DNA from: an uncultured Actinomyces sp.
GTDB lineage: Bacteria; Actinomycetota; Actinomycetes; Actinomycetales; Actinomycetaceae
Direction of reading: 5' to 3'
DNA length: 21,850 nucleotides
NCBI GenBank assembly: GCA_938014245.1
Contig: CALLSD010000045.1
Coordinates: 1 to 21,850, forward strand
This document shows positions 7,164 through 13,787 of the stretch, one piece after another. The number at the start of each line of letters is the position of its first letter. The stretch's first letter is position 1. Under the pieces are notes generated by a model. That model was not told the origin of the DNA. It saw nothing but the letters and a program-made list of their open reading frames with translations, and did no database searches. Position numbers and translations under genes: made by a program.

Positions 7164-9605
7164 TCAGTGCGCGCGACGCAGCCTCATGGAGTTGAGGACA
7201 ACACACACCGAGGACATGGCCATCGCAGCCGAAGCGAGCATCGGGTTGAGAAGCCCGAAGATCGCGAGCGGAATCATGATGACGTTATAGAAGAAGGCCC
7301 AGAAGAGGTTTTCTTTGATGACCTTCAGTGTTGCGCGCGAGATACGAATCGCGGCGGCAGCCATCGTCGGATCCGAGCTCACCAGCGTCATGTCGGCGAC
7401 AGCGATTGCACTATCGGCACCCGAGCCCATGGCAATACCCAAGCCCTGAGTCGAGGCCTGTGCCAGAGCGGCCGCGTCATTGACGCCGTCACCGACCATG
7501 GCGACCTGGTGGCCCTCTTCTTGAAGGCGCATCACCGCATCGCGCTTATCTGCGGGAAGAACTCCTGCAATAACCGAGTCAATCCCCACCTGCGAGGCAA
7601 CAAAACGTGCTGCAGATTCATGGTCGCCAGTGAGCAGAGTTGGAGTGATCCCCAGGGCCTTGAGCTGGGCAATCGCATCCTTCGACGACTCTTTGACAGT
7701 ATCGCGAACAACAAAGGCACCCAGAAGTACCCCATTAAGGTGCCCGGGAAGTTCACGCGTTTGGGGCGTGAGCATTGCTGTGGGTGCTTGAGCGGAAGCA
7801 AGCCGACGCGAACGTACCTGCGGCTCATATCCCGCTGCTTTGACGACCTCTTCAAGCTCAGCGTCGCTGTAATCGTGCTTGAGGGTGATTCGAGCACTCT
7901 CAGTTGCCAGATTAACCTGCGCATGAACACCATCGAGCTTGCCCAACTTGCGCTCAACCCTGCGCACGCAGGAGGCACAGGTCATGCCGCCCACGGCCAT
8001 ATCGACGATGATTCCGCCGTCCTCGCCCTCTTCTGCGGGCTGTGAAGCTTGCGCCGAGGCGTCCTCGGTGGAGGAGCTTTCCTGCCACCCCTCAACGCGC
8101 GCGCTGGCCACAACGGTCGCTCCCGTGGCCTCGGCCTCGGAAATGGCGGAAAGCGCGGAGTGGGGAAGGGAAATACCCAGCTCACTCAGCCAGCTCACGC
8201 GGCCGGCCAGAAGGAGTGCGCCATCCTCGGCGAGCGCGGAAACCCCAAGTCCGGGGTGGTTGCGCAGCTCGCGAACCGGGTGCGAGGAAAGATCGCGCTC
8301 GCGAGCGGCGGCGGTCAGTGCACGGGCAATCGGGTGCTCCGAGGCCGACTCCAGCGAGGCGGTCACGCTCAGTGCATCCTCGCTGGCCTGGGCATCGGGG
8401 GAATTCGCGCTTCCATCGGGGAGGATCACAGACTCCAATGACATCGCGCCCTTGGTCAACGTGCCGGTCTTATCAAGGAGGATCGTGTCGATACTGCGCG
8501 TGCGCTCAAGGACCTCGGCGGAAGAAATGAGGATACCCATCTGCGCAGCCTTACCTGAACCCACAAGAAGTGCGGTTGGAGTGGCCAAACCAAGAGCGCA
8601 GGGGCAGGCAACAACCAGGACGGCAACGGCTGCGGTGATTGCGCTTTGAATACCGGCCCCGGCAAGGAGCCAGCCCACCAGAGTCAGTAGGGAAAGCGCA
8701 ATGATTGTCGGGACGAAGACCGAAGAAATGCGGTCGGCAAGACGTTGGACGGGAGCCTTCGTTGCCTGGGCCTCGGTAATCATCTGGCCGATGTGGGCCA
8801 GCTGGGTCTCTGAGCCGACGGCGGTTGCGCGGACGATCAAGGCACCCGAGGTGTTGAGGGTACCTCCCGTGACTGCGCTGCCGGGGGATACTTCGCGCGG
8901 GAGTGATTCGCCGGTCATCAGCGAGGTATCCAGAGCACTGGTGCCCTCTTCGACGATGCCATCGGTTGCAACCTTGTCTCCGGGGCGAACCTGGAAGAGG
9001 TCTCCGACGCGAAGTTCAGCTGCGGGGATGGTGCGGAACTGGCGATCCGCGCCACTTCCTTCAACGAGGATTGCATCCTTCGCACCGAGCTCAAGAAGAG
9101 AACGCAAGGCATCACCGGAGTGGTAGCGCGTCCGTGCCTCCATCAGGCGGCCGGCAAGGAGGAAAGTGACGATTGCGCAGGCGCCCTCAAAGTAGATTTC
9201 CGCGTGCGTCGCGTGGCTGCGCGCGGGAATGAGCGACATCTGCATGCGCATGCCCAGCATTCCTGCACCGCCAAAAATGAGGGCGTACCACGACCATAGG
9301 CTCGATGCGATCACGCCGAGGGAGACCAGGGTATCCATGGTCGAAGATCCATGGAGGCCCGCTTGGAAGGCAGCGCGGTGGAAGGGGGCCGCACCCCAGA
9401 TCACGACGGGTAGTGAGGCGAAGGCAACGACCCACTGCCAGCCCGAGAACTGGAGGGTAGGAACCATTGACAGGCCCAGAACGATGACGGTGAAGGGGAG
9501 TGTTACAAGGAAGCGGTTGCGCAAGTCCGCGGCGCGGCGCAGTAAGCCGTCTCCTAAGTGTTCGCTTTCGGTATCGGGTGATGTGTGGCGAGTTTCGGGA
9601 GTCAT
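7164..9605 (-). CDS. copA: Copper-exporting P1B-type ATPase with an internal HMA domain
   Basis: A Cu(I)-exporting P1B-1 ATPase. Residues are numbered from an upstream GTG at 9653 (829 aa); from the ATG used here (residue 17) it is 813 aa. Actuator TGES is at 247-250, the membrane metal site CPC at 350-352, phosphorylated D394 in DKTGT, N-domain HP at 440-441, GDGVND at 721-726, and YN (789-790) and MSS (813-815) in the last two membrane helices, as in Cu(I) pumps. There is no N-terminal HMA domain. Instead an HMA domain with MTCASC (557-562) lies at about 548-614, between the VVASARVEG and GVLLGAFVVRDT strands that normally join directly in the N-domain. I prefer the ATG at 9605 because the GTG at 9653 lies within a hairpin; neither has a good ribosome-binding site. 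It is the last gene of csoR-copZ-copA. Confidence 0.93.
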   Translation of the reverse strand: MTPETRHTSPDTESEHLGDGLLRRAADLRNRFLVTLPFTVIVLGLSMVPTLQFSGWQWVVAFASLPVVIWGAAPFHRAAFQAGLHGSSTMDTLVSLGVIASSLWSWYALIFGGAGMLGMRMQMSLIPARSHATHAEIYFEGACAIVTFLLAGRLMEARTRYHSGDALRSLLELGAKDAILVEGSGADRQFRTIPAAELRVGDLFQVRPGDKVATDGIVEEGTSALDTSLMTGESLPREVSPGSAVTGGTLNTSGALIVRATAVGSETQLAHIGQMITEAQATKAPVQRLADRISSVFVPTIIALSLLTLVGWLLAGAGIQSAITAAVAVLVVACPCALGLATPTALLVGSGKAAQMGILISSAEVLERTRSIDTILLDKTGTLTKGAMSLESVILPDGSANSPDAQASEDALSVTASLESASEHPIARALTAAARERDLSSHPVRELRNHPGLGVSALAEDGALLLAGRVSWLSELGISLPHSALSAISEAEATGATVVASARVEGWQESSSTEDASAQASQPAEEGEDGGIIVDMAVGGMTCASCVRRVERKLGKLDGVHAQVNLATESARITLKHDYSDAELEEVVKAAGYEPQVRSRRLASAQAPTAMLTPQTRELPGHLNGVLLGAFVVRDTVKESSKDAIAQLKALGITPTLLTGDHESAARFVASQVGIDSVIAGVLPADKRDAVMRLQEEGHQVAMVGDGVNDAAALAQASTQGLGIAMGSGADSAIAVADMTLVSSDPTMAAAAIRISRATLKVIKENLFWAFFYNVIMIPLAIFGLLNPMLASAAMAMSSVCVVLNSMRLRRAH

Positions 9606-9642
9606 TCTGAGCGATTCTGTCGTATGTGGTTCGTGGGATATT

Positions 9643-9670
9643 CCGGGGGGCACCTGGCGGCGCCCCCCGG
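9643..9670 (-). promoter_or_regulatory. Intercistronic GC hairpin between copZ and copA
   Basis: CCGGGGGGC at 9643-9651 pairs with GCCCCCCGG at 9662-9670 around a 10-base loop. It begins just after the copZ stop and has no T run. It may partly terminate or stabilise the copZ mRNA, giving more chaperone than pump. It also buries the upstream candidate GTG start of copA. Confidence 0.5.
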
Positions 9671-9681
9671 TTAGTTAGGGG

Positions 9682-9927
9682 TCAGAAGTCGCGAGTGATT
9701 CCGACCAGTTCGAAGCCGGCCTCGGAGACGGCGTCACGCAGGGCGTTGTCGTCGAGTTCGGTGTTGGTGACGACGGTCGCCTTCGAGGTCGCGCCGGAGT
9801 TAAGGATGACCTCAACATCGAGAACGCCGGGGACCTCCTTGAGTTCTTCGGTGACCGATGCGACGCAGTGTCCGCAGGTCATTCCGTTGATGGAGAGCTC
9901 GACAGTGCGATCAATTTCCTGTGCCAT
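9682..9927 (-). CDS. copZ: Copper chaperone (HMA domain protein)
   Basis: An 81-aa cytosolic Cu(I) chaperone consisting of one HMA (heavy-metal-associated) domain with the usual beta-alpha-beta-beta-alpha-beta length. The copper-binding motif MTCGHC is at 16-21. It should pass Cu(I) to the CopA pump encoded next, and to CsoR. The ATG is preceded by AAAGG about ten bases upstream. It lies 53 bases after csoR and about 28-76 bases before copA, depending on the copA start, all on one strand. Confidence 0.93.
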   Translation of the reverse strand: MAQEIDRTVELSINGMTCGHCVASVTEELKEVPGVLDVEVILNSGATSKATVVTNTELDDNALRDAVSEAGFELVGITRDF

Positions 9928-9980
9928 GATGGCGCCTTTCTTTGGTGGTGGAAACGGAGGAGAAAACGTGTGGTGTGCGC

Positions 9981-10265
9981 TTAGGACTTCACCAGTCGCG
10001 CGATTGCCTTTGTGGCTTCTTGGATCTTTTCGCGTCCTTCTTCTTCGCTGTGTTGAGCGGCGTGAAGAACGCAGTGGTTCATGTGGTCTTCAAGGAGGCC
10101 CAGTGCGACGGAGTCCAGAGCGGACTGCACTGCAGAGATTTGCGTGAGGACATCAATGCAGTAGGTGTCCTCTGCAACCATGCGCTGCAGGCCCCTCAGC
10201 TGGCCTTCGATTCTGCGTAGGCGCTTGAGGTAATGCTCGGTTTCTTCGGTGTATCCGTGAGCCAT
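9981..10265 (-). CDS. csoR: Copper-sensing transcriptional repressor CsoR
   Basis: A 94-aa all-helical repressor of the CsoR/RcnR (DUF156) family. The Cu(I) ligands C36, H61 and C65 fall at exactly the positions described for Mycobacterium tuberculosis CsoR, which supports copper rather than nickel or sulfur sensing. The apo form should bind DNA and release it on binding Cu(I). The ATG at 10265 was chosen because of a strong AAGGAGGA ribosome-binding site a few bases upstream and because the family starts there; an in-frame start further up is unlikely since it would run through the operator. It heads the csoR-copZ-copA operon and is probably self-regulated through the palindrome 24 bases upstream. 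Confidence 0.95.
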   Translation of the reverse strand: MAHGYTEETEHYLKRLRRIEGQLRGLQRMVAEDTYCIDVLTQISAVQSALDSVALGLLEDHMNHCVLHAAQHSEEEGREKIQEATKAIARLVKS

Positions 10266-10288
10266 AGTGATCCTCCTTGTGTTTCGAA

Positions 10289-10309
10289 ATATACCCCCGG
10301 GGGGTATAT
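10289..10309. promoter_or_regulatory. CsoR operator palindrome of the cop operon
   Basis: A perfect inverted repeat has arms ATATACCCCC (10289-10298) and GGGGGTATAT (10300-10309) around one central G. It has the TACCCC/GGGGTA form of known CsoR sites. On the minus strand a -10-like TATATT (10288-10293) overlaps the proximal arm, so repressor binding would block the promoter. Confidence 0.88.
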
Positions 10310-10321
10310 GCGTCAAGAGGG

Positions 10322-10370
10322 AAAAATGTCTGTCCCCCCACTCCGAAGCGGTGCCGAAGTAGGGGGACAG
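10322..10370 (-). terminator. Rho-independent terminator of the LAxTG protein gene
   Basis: On the minus strand a stem (10362-10370 with 10330-10338, nine pairs, partly extended inward) is followed by five T (10322-10326). It lies 49 bases past the stop of the surface protein gene and just before the copper operator, so it separates the two units. Confidence 0.75.
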
Positions 10371-10418
10371 TGACTTTGTTGAGCGCCGAGGCCGCTGGCG
10401 CCTCGTGTGCGCAATCAG

Positions 10419-11675
10419 TTATGCGCGCCGACGCGTCGTAGCAACGGTGGCCACACCTGCGAGGGCGAGCAGACCGCCCAGCGGAAGGACGAAGTCAGCC
10501 ACACCTGTGCGCGCCAAGGGACTCTTCGGGTTTCCTGAAGGGACCGCGGCGGGGATCGACGGAGAAGAAGTTGCACCCGGAGTGGGGGAAGACGTTTGCT
10601 TGAGGGTCGGGGTCCACTTCGTGTTGTAGGTGACGCCACCGCAGGCGGACTGGGTGCGAGTCATGCCCGCGTTTGCCTTCCAATCCCACTGGATATCAGC
10701 GGTGTCGACGACAGTCTTTGCCGGGCGAGGCAAGTCAGTGACGGGAGCAGATCCAATCGCGCCTTCTTGTGTGTACTCCATTGCGGTGATCTCCACGGGA
10801 AGCGCATGTGCCGCATCATCGGAGGAGTAGGTGACCGTGAGTGAGGGTTGCTGCTTGAGCTCGATGGTGACAGGAGCCCCCACACCGTTGGTGAAGTTCA
10901 CGGGGCGCACGCCAGCGAGGAAAGGAACCCGGGCAAGGGCGGGAATGTCCAAGCTACCGGTGACACTCGGAGAGGTTGCTTGAATCGATGAGCTTGCGGA
11001 GGCATTCATACGCGCCTGAGAAACCGTCAGACTTCCTTCGAGGCTCGGGAAGTACACCTTGTTAGGACGCATGGACGCGTCTTCCAAGGCGCCGGCAGTG
11101 GTTCCATCGACCCAATTTCCGCTGGCATCTTGGTGCATGAGACGGTAGGTAGCAGAGAAGGTACCATTCACGACCGAAACGCTCTGGACGCGCATTGCCT
11201 TTGAGAAAGCCTCACCAGTTGCGGCATTGGCCTTCTCGAACTGCTTTTGTACTGCCTCGACCGTGTAAGCGGCAGTGTCGATATCGACATCATTCGTGTC
11301 AACGGTCATGCTGGTCGTCCACTCACCGGTGATGACCAAACGGTTGAAAGCAGCGGGATTCGTGAGGCGGCCATAGGTAGCCATGTCTTCGTAATTTGTC
11401 CACACATCGGTCATATCGAGAACGCCCTGGAAGCCAATAGCGTAGCTGTCCTTGGGAGAAGCTCCACGGCAGACAAGGGCGGCAGGCTGTGCGGGATCAA
11501 CATCGGCGGGTAGAGTCACGATGTCGCTTCCGGGAGTGTAGACCTCCCCCGAGACAGAAATCGGGATGTCAGTTGACGCCTGTGAGCTGTGGAAACTGCC
11601 GCCGCCGACAAGAATTGCACCGGCGAGTACGGGAACGCTGCACAGTGCGAATACGCGGTATGACGAACGCTTCAT
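10419..11675 (-). CDS. Sortase-anchored (LAxTG) surface protein of unknown function
   Basis: A 418-aa exported protein. It has an N-terminal signal peptide (KR-rich start, hydrophobic core about 8-26, likely cleavage near SQAS, 31-34). The large extracellular part, about 35-360, is rich in Thr, Ser and Val and looks beta-rich. A Ser/Pro/Thr linker follows (about 358-384). The C-terminal sorting signal is LARTG at 387-391, then a hydrophobic span (about 394-412) and a TRRRA tail. LAxTG signals are typical of class E sortases in high-GC Gram-positives. Only two cysteines remain in the mature part, C69 and C345, possibly a disulfide. I recognise no catalytic domain. An upstream TTG start at 11702 is possible, but the ATG gives a normal signal peptide. 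Confidence 0.82.
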   Translation of the reverse strand: MKRSSYRVFALCSVPVLAGAILVGGGSFHSSQASTDIPISVSGEVYTPGSDIVTLPADVDPAQPAALVCRGASPKDSYAIGFQGVLDMTDVWTNYEDMATYGRLTNPAAFNRLVITGEWTTSMTVDTNDVDIDTAAYTVEAVQKQFEKANAATGEAFSKAMRVQSVSVVNGTFSATYRLMHQDASGNWVDGTTAGALEDASMRPNKVYFPSLEGSLTVSQARMNASASSSIQATSPSVTGSLDIPALARVPFLAGVRPVNFTNGVGAPVTIELKQQPSLTVTYSSDDAAHALPVEITAMEYTQEGAIGSAPVTDLPRPAKTVVDTADIQWDWKANAGMTRTQSACGGVTYNTKWTPTLKQTSSPTPGATSSPSIPAAVPSGNPKSPLARTGVADFVLPLGGLLALAGVATVATTRRRA

Positions 11676-11734
11676 GGAGGTCTTCTTTCTACGGGCTGCC
11701 AAATTTCACGGAAAAGCGCGAGACATTCTGGAAA

Positions 11735-11740
11735 ATTCTA
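11735..11740 (-). promoter_or_regulatory. Possible -10 element TAGAAT for the LAxTG gene
   Basis: TAGAAT on the minus strand lies about 60 bases before the chosen ATG at 11675, which would leave a leader of about 50 bases. No consensus -35 is seen, and the ribosome-binding site before the ATG is weak (AGAAAGAAG). Confidence 0.4.
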
Positions 11741-11807
11741 ACAGTGGATATGACTATGAATCCAGTAGCATGACCTCAAACTGTCCCCACCTGCACCCAT
11801 GCGGGTT

Positions 11808-11832
11808 TAGGCTATCGTGAAGGGAAGGAGGG
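11808..11832 (+). promoter_or_regulatory. Putative -10 and strong ribosome-binding site of the hydrolase A operon
   Basis: TAGGCT (11808-11813) and the overlapping TATCGT (11813-11818) are -10 candidates. AGGAGG at 11826-11831 sits five bases before the ATG at 11837. This operon therefore uses a conventional leader, unlike most unit-first genes in the window. Confidence 0.55.
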
Positions 11833-11836
11833 ACTC

Positions 11837-13222
11837 ATGAAAACGCGACGCTATCGCAACTACTACGCACGCAGGCGCGCTCCGCACTCTCTCTCCTCCT
11901 TCTACCTGCGCGCGAAGCTGATCCCACTTGCCCCCAAGCTCCTTTCAGCGCTCGCAGTTGGTGCGGCCTCGGCAATGGGATTTCTTCCCACGGATATTCG
12001 CAGCCGTTTGCGCATGCAATCTGACCGCCTCGGCGAAGAAGTCTCGGAGCAATCTCAATCGATTTTCTTCCGCGAACCCGGACTCGATGTTCTTTTCGTG
12101 CGCGTACTCGCCTCAATCGCCGGAACAGCCGGCGCCATCGTTCATGCGGCAGCGGCATTCGATGCGATCGTGGGATGGGATCGCAGTGGGAAGCTTCAGC
12201 GTCTTGCCCAAGTAACGCCTCGAAATGGCTATGAAGCACTCATGGCAGGGATGCTTATTGCGGGAACATCCCTGGGGCAAATGACGGGTGGAGCCGCTCA
12301 CGCGGATAAGTACTTTGACTCTGAGATGGGGCCGGAGATCATCGAGTATCCCGGACACCCCACGTCTTCGGCTCATCGCCTGTGGGCTCCGCACTCTCTT
12401 CAGGACATGGCAGCAGATATTGATGACCTGTACTGGGCGGGAACGTACGGTCAATCGATCAAAATCACCAGGGTCGGCGAAGGTGAGCAGCGGCGCTGGT
12501 TAGTGTCGATTCCGGGAACGAACCACTTTGATACGCCATCGACCCCTAACCCCGCGGATATGGAAACCAATATCCGCGAAGCTTTGGGACTGAGTTCATC
12601 CATGCGAATGGGCATTATTCGCGCTCTTCACCAAGCAATGAGTGAAGACGGCATCGATCCATCCGACTACGCAAACGAGCCCATCATCATCGTTGCCCAC
12701 TCGCAGGGTGGCCTCATTGCAGTCAATCTGGGAAGTTTGTCCCCAGAGGATGTCGGGGTCAAGGTCCAGGGGATTTTGGGGCTTGGCTCGCCGGGGCACC
12801 GGGCATGTCTGCGTTCCGATGTCGTCATGGTGGATGTCGCACACGATCAAGATGTTGTCCCATCGACTGATGGAGCTGGCGCACGTATCCGCGATCAGCG
12901 GGTCATGGTTGGACGAAACCTGACTCAGCCGCGGATACAACCCCTGTACTATGCACACTCCTCATCGACCTACACCGAGACGGTTGGCCGCTTGGAACGC
13001 AGGTCAGAGGTGACGCGATGGGACCGCGTGGGACAAGCGATCCGCGCACTGCAAGAAATGCTGCCCCGTGATGGCGAACCCACGCGCGTTCGTCTCTATG
13101 ACATTTGGCAAGAACTCGATGACCCGCACGGAAGTGTCTGGGCCAGGGTGAATGTCCTTGACACCGCTCAATCGCAGGACACCGCAGCTGATGGTGACCA
13201 GAATTCTCACGGGGGGAACTGA
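11837..13222 (+). CDS. Alpha/beta hydrolase, lipase-like, with hydrophobic N-terminal region (hydrolase A)
   Basis: A 461-aa putative serine hydrolase. The nucleophile elbow AHSQGG has S289. D339 (in HDQDVVP) and H374 (in YYAHSSSTYTE) are the likely remaining triad members, and IPGTN (225-229) is the probable oxyanion region. The N-terminal 150 residues are basic at first and then hold hydrophobic stretches (about 33-50, 85-112 and 133-150), suggesting membrane association rather than a cleaved signal peptide. The catalytic part resembles the 538-aa protein at 15632-17248: both share W-V-I-GT, NP-DM-TN, HSQGG, GSP, D-VP-DG and H-STYTE in the same order. The start is fixed by AGGAGG five bases upstream. 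The stop overlaps the next gene (TGATG). Substrate unknown; a lipid ester or cell-envelope acyl group is a guess. Confidence 0.78.
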   Translation: MKTRRYRNYYARRRAPHSLSSFYLRAKLIPLAPKLLSALAVGAASAMGFLPTDIRSRLRMQSDRLGEEVSEQSQSIFFREPGLDVLFVRVLASIAGTAGAIVHAAAAFDAIVGWDRSGKLQRLAQVTPRNGYEALMAGMLIAGTSLGQMTGGAAHADKYFDSEMGPEIIEYPGHPTSSAHRLWAPHSLQDMAADIDDLYWAGTYGQSIKITRVGEGEQRRWLVSIPGTNHFDTPSTPNPADMETNIREALGLSSSMRMGIIRALHQAMSEDGIDPSDYANEPIIIVAHSQGGLIAVNLGSLSPEDVGVKVQGILGLGSPGHRACLRSDVVMVDVAHDQDVVPSTDGAGARIRDQRVMVGRNLTQPRIQPLYYAHSSSTYTETVGRLERRSEVTRWDRVGQAIRALQEMLPRDGEPTRVRLYDIWQELDDPHGSVWARVNVLDTAQSQDTAADGDQNSHGGN

Positions 13223-13770
13223 TGGCGCAGAATCGTTCAATTGCGCGAATCCTTGGGATTGTCCAGCAAGGGGCAGAGCAGATTTCACTTCCTCGTATAT
13301 CCAACCGACTCGGCCTTGCCGCCTTGGGTGTGGCAAGCTTCGGGGTGGGGGCGGCACTCACGCGTTTGCGTCCGACGGATCGAAGCGGACGATCCGAACG
13401 TTTTCAAGCCTTGATTGAAGATGTACTCGAACAAAGCGCGCAGCCGTGGGCGTGCACAAGCTGCCAGGTTCAGGTGAACGAGGGCTTTGGCAAACCGACC
13501 ATGGTGAGCTTTTCGATCAACATGGAAGAAAAGCAGCCAATAGATGATGATCGCGTCGACTGTGCCCGAAAGCTTCTTGAGGCTGTGGTGCGCGCCGTGT
13601 GGAAGAATCCCGAAATTGCACCAATCGGCATCCAAGGACGCATGAACGTCAATGGCGAAGACACGGTCGATATGCGGGACCTCGGCTACTCTGCGCTCCA
13701 GGTACGCCCCGAAGAACTCTTCGAACGACTCGGAGCCCCGGCTATCGACCGAGGATGGACACCCGCCTAA
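13222..13770 (+). CDS. Hypothetical protein with one N-terminal transmembrane segment
   Basis: A 182-aa protein I do not recognise. An N-terminal 30 residues (Arg-containing) lead into a single hydrophobic segment of about 30-48 (GLAALGVASFGVGAALT). A soluble domain of about 130 residues follows, with a CTSC pair (C78, C81) and C114, and alternating beta and alpha character. The ATG overlaps the hydrolase A stop by one base, so translation is coupled and the two products are probably made in fixed ratio. By context it could be an anchor, chaperone or inhibitor of hydrolase A. No homologue is seen beside hydrolase B. A small hairpin covers its stop codon. Confidence 0.75.
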   Translation: MAQNRSIARILGIVQQGAEQISLPRISNRLGLAALGVASFGVGAALTRLRPTDRSGRSERFQALIEDVLEQSAQPWACTSCQVQVNEGFGKPTMVSFSINMEEKQPIDDDRVDCARKLLEAVVRAVWKNPEIAPIGIQGRMNVNGEDTVDMRDLGYSALQVRPEELFERLGAPAIDRGWTPA

Positions 13771-13780
13771 GCAAGCGGGT
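13761..13780. terminator. Weak hairpin at the convergent gene junction
   Basis: ACCCGC (13761-13766) and GCGGGT (13775-13780) form a 6-bp stem with an 8-base loop that includes the stop codon of the 182-aa gene. purB ends eight bases further on, on the other strand. No T run is present, so termination here is uncertain. Confidence 0.35.
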
Positions 13781-13787
13781 GGGCGCT

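Noticed and set aside
7167..8649. Long plus-strand open frames of 292 and 236 aa opposite copA
   Set aside because: They mirror the copA codons and have no recognisable motif or ribosome-binding site.
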